Assembly (NCBI GenBank): GCA_002394605.1
Contig: DGUI01000050.1
Location: 1 to 28,130, forward strand
Source: Mageeibacillus sp. UBA4314
GTDB lineage: Bacteria > Bacillota > Clostridia > Saccharofermentanales > Saccharofermentanaceae
Direction: 5' to 3'
Length of the DNA stretch: 28,130 nt
A program made the translations under genes and the position numbers. Positions 13,132 through 20,266 of the stretch are shown piece by piece. Under the pieces are notes generated by a model. The model was not told where the DNA came from. It worked only from the letters and a program-made list of their open reading frames with translations, and made no database searches. Position 1 is the first letter of the stretch, and each line of letters opens with the position of its first letter.

Positions 13132-14040
13132 AAAAAGATATTGTCATTGATACTGTGCTGCTTCCTGACCGCTTTGGCCGCCGGATGCGGCAAAACGGAA
13201 GATAAGCCCAGGGAGACTGCGGATATCTCTTATGAAGGTGCCAGGGTCAGCTACCTCGGACCGGAGGGTACTTATACCCAGATGGCGTGCAGGGAGTTTT
13301 TCGGGAAGGCGGCAGGACTTGATCCCTATGAGACCGTATCAGACGCCGTGACAGCCCTTACGGAAGGCAGGAGCGATTATGCCGTGATACCGCAGGAGAA
13401 CACGATAGGAGGCGCCGTGGTCGAGTATATAGACAACGTCATTGATACTGAAGGCATATCCGTGAGAGGCGAGGTCGTCCTCACCATCGATCAGGATCTG
13501 CTTGTTATGCCGGGGGCATCACTGGACGGGATAAAGACCGTTTATTCACACAAGCAGGGCATCGCCCAGTCCGGGCCGTGGCTTAAGGCAAATCTCCCAA
13601 ATGCTGAAGTGATCGAAGTATCCAGCACCGCTGAGGGTGCAAGGATGGTATCCGAAGGCAAAGACCCTTCATGCGCCGCCATCGCAGCTGAAGGATGCGC
13701 AGAAGTCTACGGACTTGAGATCCTGGCCAGGTCCATCCAGAATAATGACAACAACAGGACAAGGTTCTATGTGCTTTCCACGGAAGCGGCATCAACCGCT
13801 GATTCGGAAAGGATCGCGTTCGTAGCATCAGGACCGGCAGAATGTCTGCCCGGCCTTATCGCAGGAATAGACAGGTACAATGCAAAGCTCATAACGATCC
13901 ACGAACGCCCGCTCAAGACGGACCTCGGCCATTACAACTATCTTGTCGAGTGTGAAGGATTATCCTATCAGGCTCTCCTCAGGATCACAAAAGACAGCAA
14001 GCTCGTTATCAGGTTCCTGGGCTGCTTTGACGTGAAGTAA
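13129..14040 (+). CDS. Exported lipoprotein with prephenate dehydratase and ACT-like domains
   Basis: 303 residues. A lipoprotein signal (MKKILSLILCCFLTALAAGC, lipid on C20) precedes a domain that follows PheA-type prephenate dehydratase: GPEGTYTQMA at 44-53, AVIPQENTIGG at 85-95, TVYSHKQGIAQ at 137-147 and the catalytic TRF at 211-213 (NNRTRFYVLS). The end resembles the regulatory ACT domain, with HERPLKTDLGHYNYLVECEG at 258-277. In the cytoplasm this enzyme turns prephenate into phenylpyruvate for phenylalanine. Here motifs look intact but the protein should sit outside the membrane. It could be an exported enzyme or a ligand-sensing relic. The start at 13129 follows the -10 by six bases with no ribosome site. 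It is divergent from the DUF4097-like gene, sharing its operator. Confidence 0.88.
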   Translation: MKKILSLILCCFLTALAAGCGKTEDKPRETADISYEGARVSYLGPEGTYTQMACREFFGKAAGLDPYETVSDAVTALTEGRSDYAVIPQENTIGGAVVEYIDNVIDTEGISVRGEVVLTIDQDLLVMPGASLDGIKTVYSHKQGIAQSGPWLKANLPNAEVIEVSSTAEGARMVSEGKDPSCAAIAAEGCAEVYGLEILARSIQNNDNNRTRFYVLSTEAASTADSERIAFVASGPAECLPGLIAGIDRYNAKLITIHERPLKTDLGHYNYLVECEGLSYQALLRITKDSKLVIRFLGCFDVK

Positions 14041-14052
14041 CCGGGAAAGGGA

Positions 14053-15168
14053 TCAGGCAGCCTCCTGCTGCTCCTGTGCTCCCAGATCGATCTTCTGATA
14101 CTGCTGCTCAGACTTGGTAACATTATCGGGGTAGATCTTGGCAAAGTCATTCTTCATAGATACAGGCGTATATCCCATTCCTGAATACTCTGCAGACTTC
14201 TCTGCCCAGTCCTGTGTGCCCCATTCTCTCTCGGTATCATCCGCAACGACCATGAATGCCTTTGCAGGGTAAGGATTGCGGCTGTCGATCGCATAGTTCA
14301 TCATGCTCGTATCGCTTCCGCTGTTGCCGAAAGCAAGTACCGGACGCTGTCCGATCTCCCTTTCGATATAGATCGCCTTGTTGGCATTGAGATCCTTCTG
14401 GATGAATCCGCCCGTGAGCACGAGCTCATCACCGTTTGCATATTTGAAATCCATGTTGGAGCTGACATCCTCATAGCCCTTGACCTTGATCTCAAAATCA
14501 GTTCCGATGACATGGTTCGGCGTAACGTAATTCCTGATGGGTGAATTGGCGATGATGGCACGCGTTGTGGTGCGCTCCGTACCGCTTATTACATAGATCG
14601 TGAATCCGTTATCATAGAGATACTTAACGAGCTCTACCATGGGCAGATAGAAGCCGTCGATGTAACGCATATTGTTAAAGCTGTTCGTCTTCCTCTGTCC
14701 GAATTCGACTGCATAATCAGAGAATTCCTGAACCGTCATGCCTGCATAAGCCTTGGCGAAATTCCTGGCGAGAGTCTCATCAGCCTTGTAACCCGGCTCG
14801 ATCGCAGCAGCCACCTGCTTGAGTTCAGCTGATACCCTGTCAGGATGGTCGAGCAGGCAGTACTCGATGAACATCATCGTATCGTAGTATGTGTAATATG
14901 TCTCACAGGTGAGTGTTCCGTCCATGTCGAACACTGCGATCCTGTCCTTCTCCGGGATGAAGTTCTCCGCATCATCAGGGTTGGTCACAAGTGCAACATA
15001 ATCTCTTAATTCCTTGGCAGGAGCAGAGTCCTGTGACCAGTACTGCTTAAGTGAATCCTGCTCTGATGTCTGCTCGCGGTTCTTGTCGAGTACACACGCG
15101 ATGATGATGCTGATAACAAGGGCTAACGCCACAACCGTAAAGGATACTATCGTCTTTTTATCTTTCAT
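14053..15168 (-). CDS. Exported HAD-superfamily phosphatase (phosphoserine phosphatase-like)
   Basis: 371 residues. An N-terminal hydrophobic segment (residues 6-25, ending IIIAC) is either an anchor or a lipoprotein signal with lipid on C25. The HAD motifs are complete: FDMDGT with D81 and D83, VISGTE with S195, and GNSGSDTSMM at 281-290 as acidic motif; the inserted helical cap lies between motifs I and II. Resembles the SerB/HAD-type secreted phosphatases; substrate unknown. The start at 15168 is chosen for AAGGGG upstream; the 11 extra residues of the frame to 15201 would cover the promoter. The extended -10 TGCTATAAT is at 15201-15209. Its stop is 12 bases from the convergent lipoprotein stop, with no obvious terminator between. 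Confidence 0.9.
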   Translation of the reverse strand: MKDKKTIVSFTVVALALVISIIIACVLDKNREQTSEQDSLKQYWSQDSAPAKELRDYVALVTNPDDAENFIPEKDRIAVFDMDGTLTCETYYTYYDTMMFIEYCLLDHPDRVSAELKQVAAAIEPGYKADETLARNFAKAYAGMTVQEFSDYAVEFGQRKTNSFNNMRYIDGFYLPMVELVKYLYDNGFTIYVISGTERTTTRAIIANSPIRNYVTPNHVIGTDFEIKVKGYEDVSSNMDFKYANGDELVLTGGFIQKDLNANKAIYIEREIGQRPVLAFGNSGSDTSMMNYAIDSRNPYPAKAFMVVADDTEREWGTQDWAEKSAEYSGMGYTPVSMKNDFAKIYPDNVTKSEQQYQKIDLGAQEQQEAA

Positions 15169-15200
15169 GTTCAAAAACCCCTTAAACTTTGTCATGCACA

Positions 15201-15209
15201 ATTATAGCA
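15201..15209 (-). promoter_or_regulatory. Extended -10 promoter of the exported phosphatase
   Basis: Minus strand TGC-TATAAT, 32 bases upstream of the ATG at 15168; -35 weak. Identical to the extended -10 of the GMP synthase gene. Confidence 0.6.
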
Positions 15210-15229
15210 GATAATGAAGGGGGTGAGAT

Positions 15230-16435
15230 TTATACTTTTCGAACAAATATCTCCGCGGTAAAGCCGCCTCCGGGGGCATTATGGAATGCGATGTCGCCTT
15301 CCATCTTCTTCATAAAGTAGTCTGCAAGGTACAATCCCAGACCGCTTCCCGACAGTCCTTCAGATTCGCTTCCGCGGTAGAATTTCTGCGTGATGAGCGT
15401 CAGTTCATCCTCCTTGACGCCCGGTCCTTTATCCGATATCTTTATGACCACTCCGCTGTCCTGACGGGTATACCCGATATCTATCGCCGTTCCGGCGTAT
15501 TTAAGTGAATTTCCGACCACATTGTCTATGACCTGCTCCAGCCTCAGCGGATCAAAGTACAGCAGGCATTCCGGGATCTTTCCGCTGACGTTCACTTCTC
15601 CGACATCGCGGAGGTTATTGACCATGGTCACGATGAGTTCAGATGATTCCTCGCGCGGATCCACCCTGAGTTCCTCCGCCTCTGCAAGAGATGCGCTCAT
15701 CATGTTGGAGATAAGGCTGTCTATCGTCGCCGCCTTGGACTTGATGACACCGGTCTTGGCCGTAACATCGGGGCTAGGATTCTTCACTTCAAGGACCTCG
15801 CATGTCGCGCTTATCGTCGCTAGCGGCGTCCTTATGTCGTGCGAGAGTTCCGCTAACATCTCCTGCTTGGCCTTCTGGAGTGATGCCTCCTTGGCACGTG
15901 CATTCTGCAGCTCCGTCCTCATGATGTCAAAGCTCTCCGTAAACCCTCCGAAAAAGTCGTTCCTCCCTATCTCCAGCGGAAAATCAAGATTGCCCTTGGC
16001 AACCTCACCAGCAAACTTCCTGAGCTTGCCGAAAGGCCTGATGTATCTCAGATAGATGAACACGATAAGGCACGTTCCGCAGACTGCAACAGCCACCCAG
16101 ATGATCATACCGCGGATGAACATGCCGCGTTCTTCTGCTGCCTTATGTTCACCGGAATCATCCCAAATGATCTTGCCGGTTACCATGCCGTCATCCTTGA
16201 TGTCCATAACGAGCGCGCCATTCTTCAGATATGCATTGAGACGCGCCTCGTAATCCTTGTCCGAAGGGCTGATCACGACGGCGCCCTCAGGGACTTCCCC
16301 GCCGCTTTCCACATACCTGACACAGGCATTGTAGTAGACCATGTCGCGTGTCTGCACTTCCGTCCGCATGAACACCGGGATCAGGCAGACCCCGAGAAGT
16401 ATGATCCACGCCATGACGATGAACCTGAACTTCAC
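15230..16435 (-). CDS. Sensor histidine kinase
   Basis: 401 residues. Helix 1 at about 5-23, an outer sensor segment of roughly 85 residues, helix 2 at about 107-129, a HAMP linker (RPFGKLRKFAGEVAKGNLDFPL), a phospho-acceptor domain with H199 in ELSHDIRTPL, and an ATPase domain: N box VIDNVVGNSLKYA, G1 ISDKGPGV, G2 GSGLGLYLADYF. All catalytic motifs are present. The start is a GTG at 16435, two bases after the regulator stop codon, with GGAG upstream, so the genes are coupled. The short outer loop and linkage to a BceA/MacB-like exporter regulon suggest envelope sensing, but the signal is unknown. Confidence 0.95.
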   Translation of the reverse strand: MKFRFIVMAWIILLGVCLIPVFMRTEVQTRDMVYYNACVRYVESGGEVPEGAVVISPSDKDYEARLNAYLKNGALVMDIKDDGMVTGKIIWDDSGEHKAAEERGMFIRGMIIWVAVAVCGTCLIVFIYLRYIRPFGKLRKFAGEVAKGNLDFPLEIGRNDFFGGFTESFDIMRTELQNARAKEASLQKAKQEMLAELSHDIRTPLATISATCEVLEVKNPSPDVTAKTGVIKSKAATIDSLISNMMSASLAEAEELRVDPREESSELIVTMVNNLRDVGEVNVSGKIPECLLYFDPLRLEQVIDNVVGNSLKYAGTAIDIGYTRQDSGVVIKISDKGPGVKEDELTLITQKFYRGSESEGLSGSGLGLYLADYFMKKMEGDIAFHNAPGGGFTAEIFVRKV

Positions 16436-16436
16436 T

Positions 16437-17120
16437 TTAGGGCATCTCCAGCATGTATCCGGTTCCCCAGATAGTCTTTATGTAGTGAGGATCGTTGGGG
16501 TCCTTCTCGATCTTCTCGCGCAGCCTTCTGACGTGGACGTTTAAAGTTCCGTCACTGAAGAAGGAATCACCCCAGACCGCCTCGAAGATATCATTCTTCG
16601 TAACTATCGTATTCCTGTGCTCGTAAAGGTATTCCATGAGTGCAAACTCGCGGGCCTTGAGCTGTATCTTCCTGCCGTCTATGACAACGCTCATTGTCGC
16701 CTTGTCCATCGGCGAGCCGTTATCTTTCGGGAGGTCCTCGGAAGATGCCCGGGATGAGCTGCGCCTTAATATGACCTTGACCTTGGCGAGGAGGACACTT
16801 AACGTGTAAGGCTTCTTCACGTAATCATCACCGCCGATGTTAAGCGCGATCAGCACGTCATCGTCACTCTGGCGCGCACTGATGAACAATATCGGAATGT
16901 CAGACTCCTCGCGGATCTTCCTGCACAGTTCGAACCCGCTGTCATTCCCGAGATTAACGTCCAGGAGGACCACGTCACATGTATCCCCCGCGAGAAAATC
17001 AAGGCACGACTGCCTGTCATTTGCTACAAAACACGTTACGCCGAACATCTCGAAATATTCTGCGGTCATTTTCGTGAGCTCTATCTCATCATCGACGATC
17101 AGACAATTATAATGTGCCAT
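16437..17120 (-). CDS. OmpR/PhoB-family response regulator
   Basis: 227 residues. Receiver domain with acidic pair D10-D11, phospho-acceptor D54 in VVLLDVNLG, and the conserved Lys in YVKKPY (K103). The winged-helix DNA-binding domain fills residues 135-226 (LKAREFALMEYLYEHRN, TLNVHVRRLREKIE, YIKTIWGTGYMLE). Partner of the kinase encoded downstream. OmpR-type regulators bind direct repeats of about 11 bp; just such repeats lie before the ABC exporter and the DUF4097-like gene in this window. The ATG at 17120 has no good ribosome site but stands six bases after TATAAT, which indicates a leaderless transcript. Confidence 0.95.
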   Translation of the reverse strand: MAHYNCLIVDDEIELTKMTAEYFEMFGVTCFVANDRQSCLDFLAGDTCDVVLLDVNLGNDSGFELCRKIREESDIPILFISARQSDDDVLIALNIGGDDYVKKPYTLSVLLAKVKVILRRSSSRASSEDLPKDNGSPMDKATMSVVIDGRKIQLKAREFALMEYLYEHRNTIVTKNDIFEAVWGDSFFSDGTLNVHVRRLREKIEKDPNDPHYIKTIWGTGYMLEMP

Positions 17121-17126
17121 ACGTCC

Positions 17127-17135
17127 ATTATATCA
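17127..17135 (-). promoter_or_regulatory. Extended -10 promoter of the two-component system
   Basis: Minus strand TGA-TATAAT. The TGA is also the stop codon of the upstream peptidase gene (17135-17133). TATAAT ends at 17127 and the ATG begins at 17120, so transcription should start on the start codon. Confidence 0.6.
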
Positions 17136-18482
17136 ATAAACTGACACCGCGAAACGTCTCGCGTTGTAAACAGATCTGAACCTGGACGCAGACACCCTGT
17201 ATTCCCCGTAATGATGGCCGCAGTCATTTATGATGAACGAACCGTCGCTGTAATAACCCACAACGCATATGCAGTGGTTGTTCGTGACTTCACCCTTCTT
17301 CGTCCGGCTCCAGGACCAGCGCTTCCAGTAAGGCCTGTTCCAGCCGTTGGTTGCCCATAGGACGATGACATGTCCCTTGTCGAGTTCCTTCTTCAGCGTG
17401 CTTACCGATGCACCTGTCAGGTTCTTTGCATGAGCGTATCTGTTGGCCCATCTCGTAACGGGACCGGGATAGATCGATGTCCTCTTGCCCCTGTTGGAAC
17501 CGCCTCTTCCGATCCTCGGGTTGCCCATATATCCCTTATAAGGATTTGAGCCCTTGGGCATCGTGTTCATGAAAGATCTTAATGATACACCCTTGCAGTA
17601 CCCAAGTCCCTTAAGTGCCATGTAAAGTGACACGCCTTCGCATCCCAAAGGATAGCCGTGCCTGTTCTGGCTGTATGTGTTGATATTGATGTGTACCTTG
17701 AGCGAGCTCCTGCTCTTAGGCTTCCTGCCCGTCCTAAGCGATCCGGACTTATTGAAATAGCAGTAGTTCTTGCCGATCTTCCGAAGACCCGTTACCATGG
17801 CTCCGCTGCTCTTCAGATAGTACCAGCTGCCCTTCCACTTCTTCCATCCGGTCTGCACGGGTCCCGACGAAGAGAGATAATACCACTTGCCGCCCGTCTT
17901 GACCCATCCGGTCTTCATCACGCCCTTGGAGTTGAAATAATACTTCTTGCTCCCGATCTTCTTAAAGCCGGTAGCCATCACGCCTGTGGAGCTGAAGTGA
18001 TATTTCTTGCCCGAGTTCTTCTTCCAGCCCGTGTCTACAACACCCGACCCTGCGAAATGATACCTCTTGCCCCCCAGTGTATGCCATCCGGTGAGCATGT
18101 ATCCGTTCTTCTTGCTGAAATAATATGTCTTGCCGGAGATCTTCCTCCAGCCTGCAGCCATCCTTCCACACGTGTCCAGATAGTAGATCTTCTTCTTAAC
18201 GGTAACCCAGCCCGTCTGCATGACTCCCGAGCTGTTGAGATAATACCTGGAGCCGCCTATCTCCTGCCAGCCGGTCAGTTTCTCGCCTGTAACAGTGTTA
18301 TAAAGGTAGTATTTGCCTTCGATGAGCTTCCATTCTGCGGACGGACCGCCAATATCCACCACTTCCGTGGAAGTATCGTCCCCGTGGGGATCTTCTTCTG
18401 CCCTGATATCTGCAACAATGATATCAAGCATTAAACACATAATGACCGGAACGGCCATTATCTTCGTAAGATAAGCTCTCAT
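17133..18482 (-). CDS. Secreted C39-like cysteine peptidase with wall/glucan-binding repeats
   Basis: 449 residues. A signal peptide of about 28 residues (MRAYLTKIMAVPVIMCLML) and a short acidic linker lead into about ten repeats at 50-255 (GWKKIGSKKYYFNSKGVMKT type). The C-terminal 185 residues match the C39-like peptidase family (Peptidase_C39_2): C281 in YPLGCEGVSLYMALKGLGY, H403 in NNHCICVVGYY, and D420 in FIINDCG. Such enzymes cleave peptides at the cell surface or process secreted proteins; the repeats would hold it on wall or glucan. The start at 18482 is chosen for GGAGG upstream. It has its own promoter, and the regulator promoter is built into its stop codon. Substrate unknown. Confidence 0.92.
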   Translation of the reverse strand: MRAYLTKIMAVPVIMCLMLDIIVADIRAEEDPHGDDTSTEVVDIGGPSAEWKLIEGKYYLYNTVTGEKLTGWQEIGGSRYYLNSSGVMQTGWVTVKKKIYYLDTCGRMAAGWRKISGKTYYFSKKNGYMLTGWHTLGGKRYHFAGSGVVDTGWKKNSGKKYHFSSTGVMATGFKKIGSKKYYFNSKGVMKTGWVKTGGKWYYLSSSGPVQTGWKKWKGSWYYLKSSGAMVTGLRKIGKNYCYFNKSGSLRTGRKPKSRSSLKVHININTYSQNRHGYPLGCEGVSLYMALKGLGYCKGVSLRSFMNTMPKGSNPYKGYMGNPRIGRGGSNRGKRTSIYPGPVTRWANRYAHAKNLTGASVSTLKKELDKGHVIVLWATNGWNRPYWKRWSWSRTKKGEVTNNHCICVVGYYSDGSFIINDCGHHYGEYRVSASRFRSVYNARRFAVSVY

Positions 18483-18515
18483 GTAAACTGCCCTCCGAGA
18501 ACTGCTGTTAGAGTA

Positions 18516-18545
18516 ATTATACATTCATCGCGAACCCATTCTCAA
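18516..18545 (-). promoter_or_regulatory. Promoter of the C39-like peptidase gene
   Basis: Minus strand: -35 TTGAGA at 18545-18540, 18-bp spacer, -10 TATAAT at 18521-18516, preceded by an AT-rich tract (about 18548-18572) that could act as an UP element. Confidence 0.6.
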
Positions 18546-18640
18546 GTATTGTTGATTAATTAATTTTAAACATTTGGGATCAGCTTCAAGGGGGAGCCTT
18601 GCCGGGGTGTTTGTTACAGATGCATGGTTGTGAAGGTGTC

Positions 18641-18674
18641 CCTGGTGGCATCCGGCGTTGCCAGTCTCACCAGG
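18641..18674. repeat. Nested inverted repeat ahead of the tandem array
   Basis: CCTGGTGGCA at 18641-18650 pairs with TGCC (18659-18662) and CACCAGG (18668-18674), leaving a five-base AGTCT bulge. It may fold in the RNA; no T run follows, so a terminator is not supported. Confidence 0.4.
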
Positions 18675-18694
18675 TGTATTGGACAAGGATTGTC

Positions 18695-18950
18695 AGTCAG
18701 ACAATCGCTCAGACTAACCGTCTCCGGTCTGAATGTTAGTCTGAATAGTCAGACAATCACTCTAACCGCCTCCGGTCTGAACGTTAGTCTGAATAGTCAG
18801 ACAATCACTCAGACTAACCGCCTCCAGTCTGAATGTTAGTCTGAATAGTCAGACAAGTCCTCAGACTAACCACCTCCAGTCTGAATGTCAGTCTGAATAG
18901 TCAGACAATCACTCAGACTAACCGTCTCCAGTCTGAATGTCAGTCTGAAC
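18695..18950. repeat. Palindromic word array C: five tandem 52-bp units
   Basis: Units start at 18695, 18747, 18795, 18847 and 18899; four are 52 bp and the second is 48 bp, having lost four bases. A broken sixth start follows at 18951. Each unit holds the word TCAGAC twice forward, then GTCTGA twice in reverse. Two hairpins result: GTCTGA-ATAG-TCAGAC across unit borders, and TCAGACTAAC / GTTAGTCTGA with a loop of about 16 within units 1 and 3. An inverted pair GATTGTC/GACAATC (18688-18706) borders the first unit. Unit length is not a multiple of three, so it is not coding. Function unknown. Confidence 0.92.
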
Positions 18951-18990
18951 AATCAGAAAAATCCTCTCCATCCACTCCCCGATAGCGAAG

Positions 18991-19054
18991 AATACAATTT
19001 CTGAGGATCTTTGGAGCCGAGCGGCAGCGAGCGACTGTCCTCAGAATTTGTATT
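18991..19054. repeat. 64-bp inverted-repeat element flanked by 5-bp direct repeats
   Basis: Terminal arms AATACAATTTCTGAGGA (18991-19007) and TCCTCAGAATTTGTATT (19038-19054) match in 16 of 17 positions. CGAAG stands directly outside both ends (18986-18990 and 19055-19059). The middle contains GAGCGGCAGCGAGCG. It lies just past the D-Ala-D-Ala ligase stop. It could be a tiny MITE-like insertion with target duplication, or a structured 3' end of the ligase transcript; no T run favours a terminator. Confidence 0.5.
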
Positions 19055-19073
19055 CGAAGCGCCCGAGCGCCTT

Positions 19074-20255
19074 TTACACCTTTCCGCCCTTGGAACCGCC
19101 AAAGCTTGCCGAGCTCAGGATATTCGTATTAAACGAGAATGTGATCCCTTCCTCTGTCCTCTGCCTCTTCAAAGCGAGATCGATCATGCGCGAGAGGAGT
19201 TCCTTATACGGCACCCCGACGGGCTCCCACAGATAGAACGACAGTGACCCGGGGATCGTGTTGATCTCATTGAAATAAAGCTTATCCGTATCTTCATCGA
19301 TCATAAAATCGATCCTTGCAACACCATTGCAGCCAAGCGCCTTAAAAGCCTTCACTGCGAGAGATCTTATCTCCTCACGTCGCTCGGGTGAGATCTCGGC
19401 CGGGATCTTGCGTGATACGCTTGCCATGCCTTTCGCGCCGCCGCTCTTGGAATTGCTCACATACTTGTCTTCATAGCTCAGGATGTCCTTGGAGTGGAGA
19501 GGCTCTTCACATTCGGACGCCTCCGCCTCGTTCTCGTCACCCAATACGGAGCAGTTGATCTCGCGCAGGTTGGTGATCGCGGGCTCTACGAGGATCTTCG
19601 TTGCATACCTGAACGCATCATCTACTGACGTGGTCAGTTCCGCCCTCGTCTTGGCCACGCTTATGCCGACGCTCGAACCGAGGTTGACCGGCTTTACGAT
19701 GACGGGATATCCGAACTTCTTCTCGACGCCGTCAAGGATCGCTTCGATATCCGCATAATCCGACAGCGAATATGTTACCGCATCGAGGACGGGAACATCG
19801 TATTCCTTCAGGATCGCTTTCATGATGAACTTGTCCATGCCGACAGCGGAAGCTGTTACGTCACACCCCACGAAAGGGATCCCGAGCGTCTTGATATATC
19901 CCTGGAGTGCGCCGTCCTCAACGTTCGTTCCGTGAACTGCAAGGAATACGACATCGATCTCCACGGCATTGTTCTTGCCGAACTTCTTGAGAGGATAAGG
20001 CATCAGTACGACCTTATCGTTATCGTTCATCATTATGACTCTCTGCGATGATGACAGGAGAGAAGGAATGTCCTTATAGGCTTCGATCTTACCGATATTA
20101 TCTCCGATGTACATCTCGTTCTTTTTGGTCATGTAGACCGGGATCACGTCATACTTATCGGTGTCCATGCTGCGGAGAGCCTGGATGCCGGTGATTACGG
20201 AGACCTCGTGTTCAACACTCTTACCGCCAAACAGCATTGCAACTCTTAATCTCAC
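19074..20255 (-). CDS. ddl: D-alanine--D-alanine ligase
   Basis: Joins two D-alanines with ATP to give the dipeptide used in peptidoglycan precursors; cytoplasmic. 393 residues, an ATP-grasp enzyme: GGKSVEHEVS at 10-19, VFLAVHGTNVEDGALQGYIKTLGIPFVGCDVTASAVGMDK, PVIVKPVNLGSSVGIS, and the metal-binding end ARIDFMIDED...FNEINTIPGSLSFYLWEP. The substrate loop reads YEDKYVS with Tyr, as in D-Ala-D-Ala enzymes, not the His of VanA-type D-Ala-D-Lac ligases. The C-terminal tail (SFNTNILSSASFGGSKGGKV) is Gly/Ser-rich and longer than usual. The GTG start at 20255 has AGGAGG seven bases upstream. It follows the MurF-like gene by 11 bases, its functional partner in one operon. Confidence 0.95.
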   Translation of the reverse strand: MRLRVAMLFGGKSVEHEVSVITGIQALRSMDTDKYDVIPVYMTKKNEMYIGDNIGKIEAYKDIPSLLSSSQRVIMMNDNDKVVLMPYPLKKFGKNNAVEIDVVFLAVHGTNVEDGALQGYIKTLGIPFVGCDVTASAVGMDKFIMKAILKEYDVPVLDAVTYSLSDYADIEAILDGVEKKFGYPVIVKPVNLGSSVGISVAKTRAELTTSVDDAFRYATKILVEPAITNLREINCSVLGDENEAEASECEEPLHSKDILSYEDKYVSNSKSGGAKGMASVSRKIPAEISPERREEIRSLAVKAFKALGCNGVARIDFMIDEDTDKLYFNEINTIPGSLSFYLWEPVGVPYKELLSRMIDLALKRQRTEEGITFSFNTNILSSASFGGSKGGKV

Positions 20256-20266
20256 TTTGGTACCTC

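Noticed and set aside
18624..18839. Open frame through the tandem array (71 residues, repeated SGLNVSLNSQTIT)
   Set aside because: Open only because the repeat lacks stops in this frame; the 52-bp unit shifts frame and no ribosome site or family supports it.
18695..18950. CRISPR array
   Set aside because: Units are near-identical over their whole 52 bp with no variable spacers, the word order is palindromic inside the unit, and no cas genes are near.
19074..20255. VanA-type D-Ala-D-Lac ligase and vancomycin resistance
   Set aside because: The substrate loop has Tyr (EDKYVS) as in D-Ala-D-Ala ligases, and there is no vanH or vanX nearby. The linked ABC exporter and two-component system are 2 kb or more away and not part of a van cluster.
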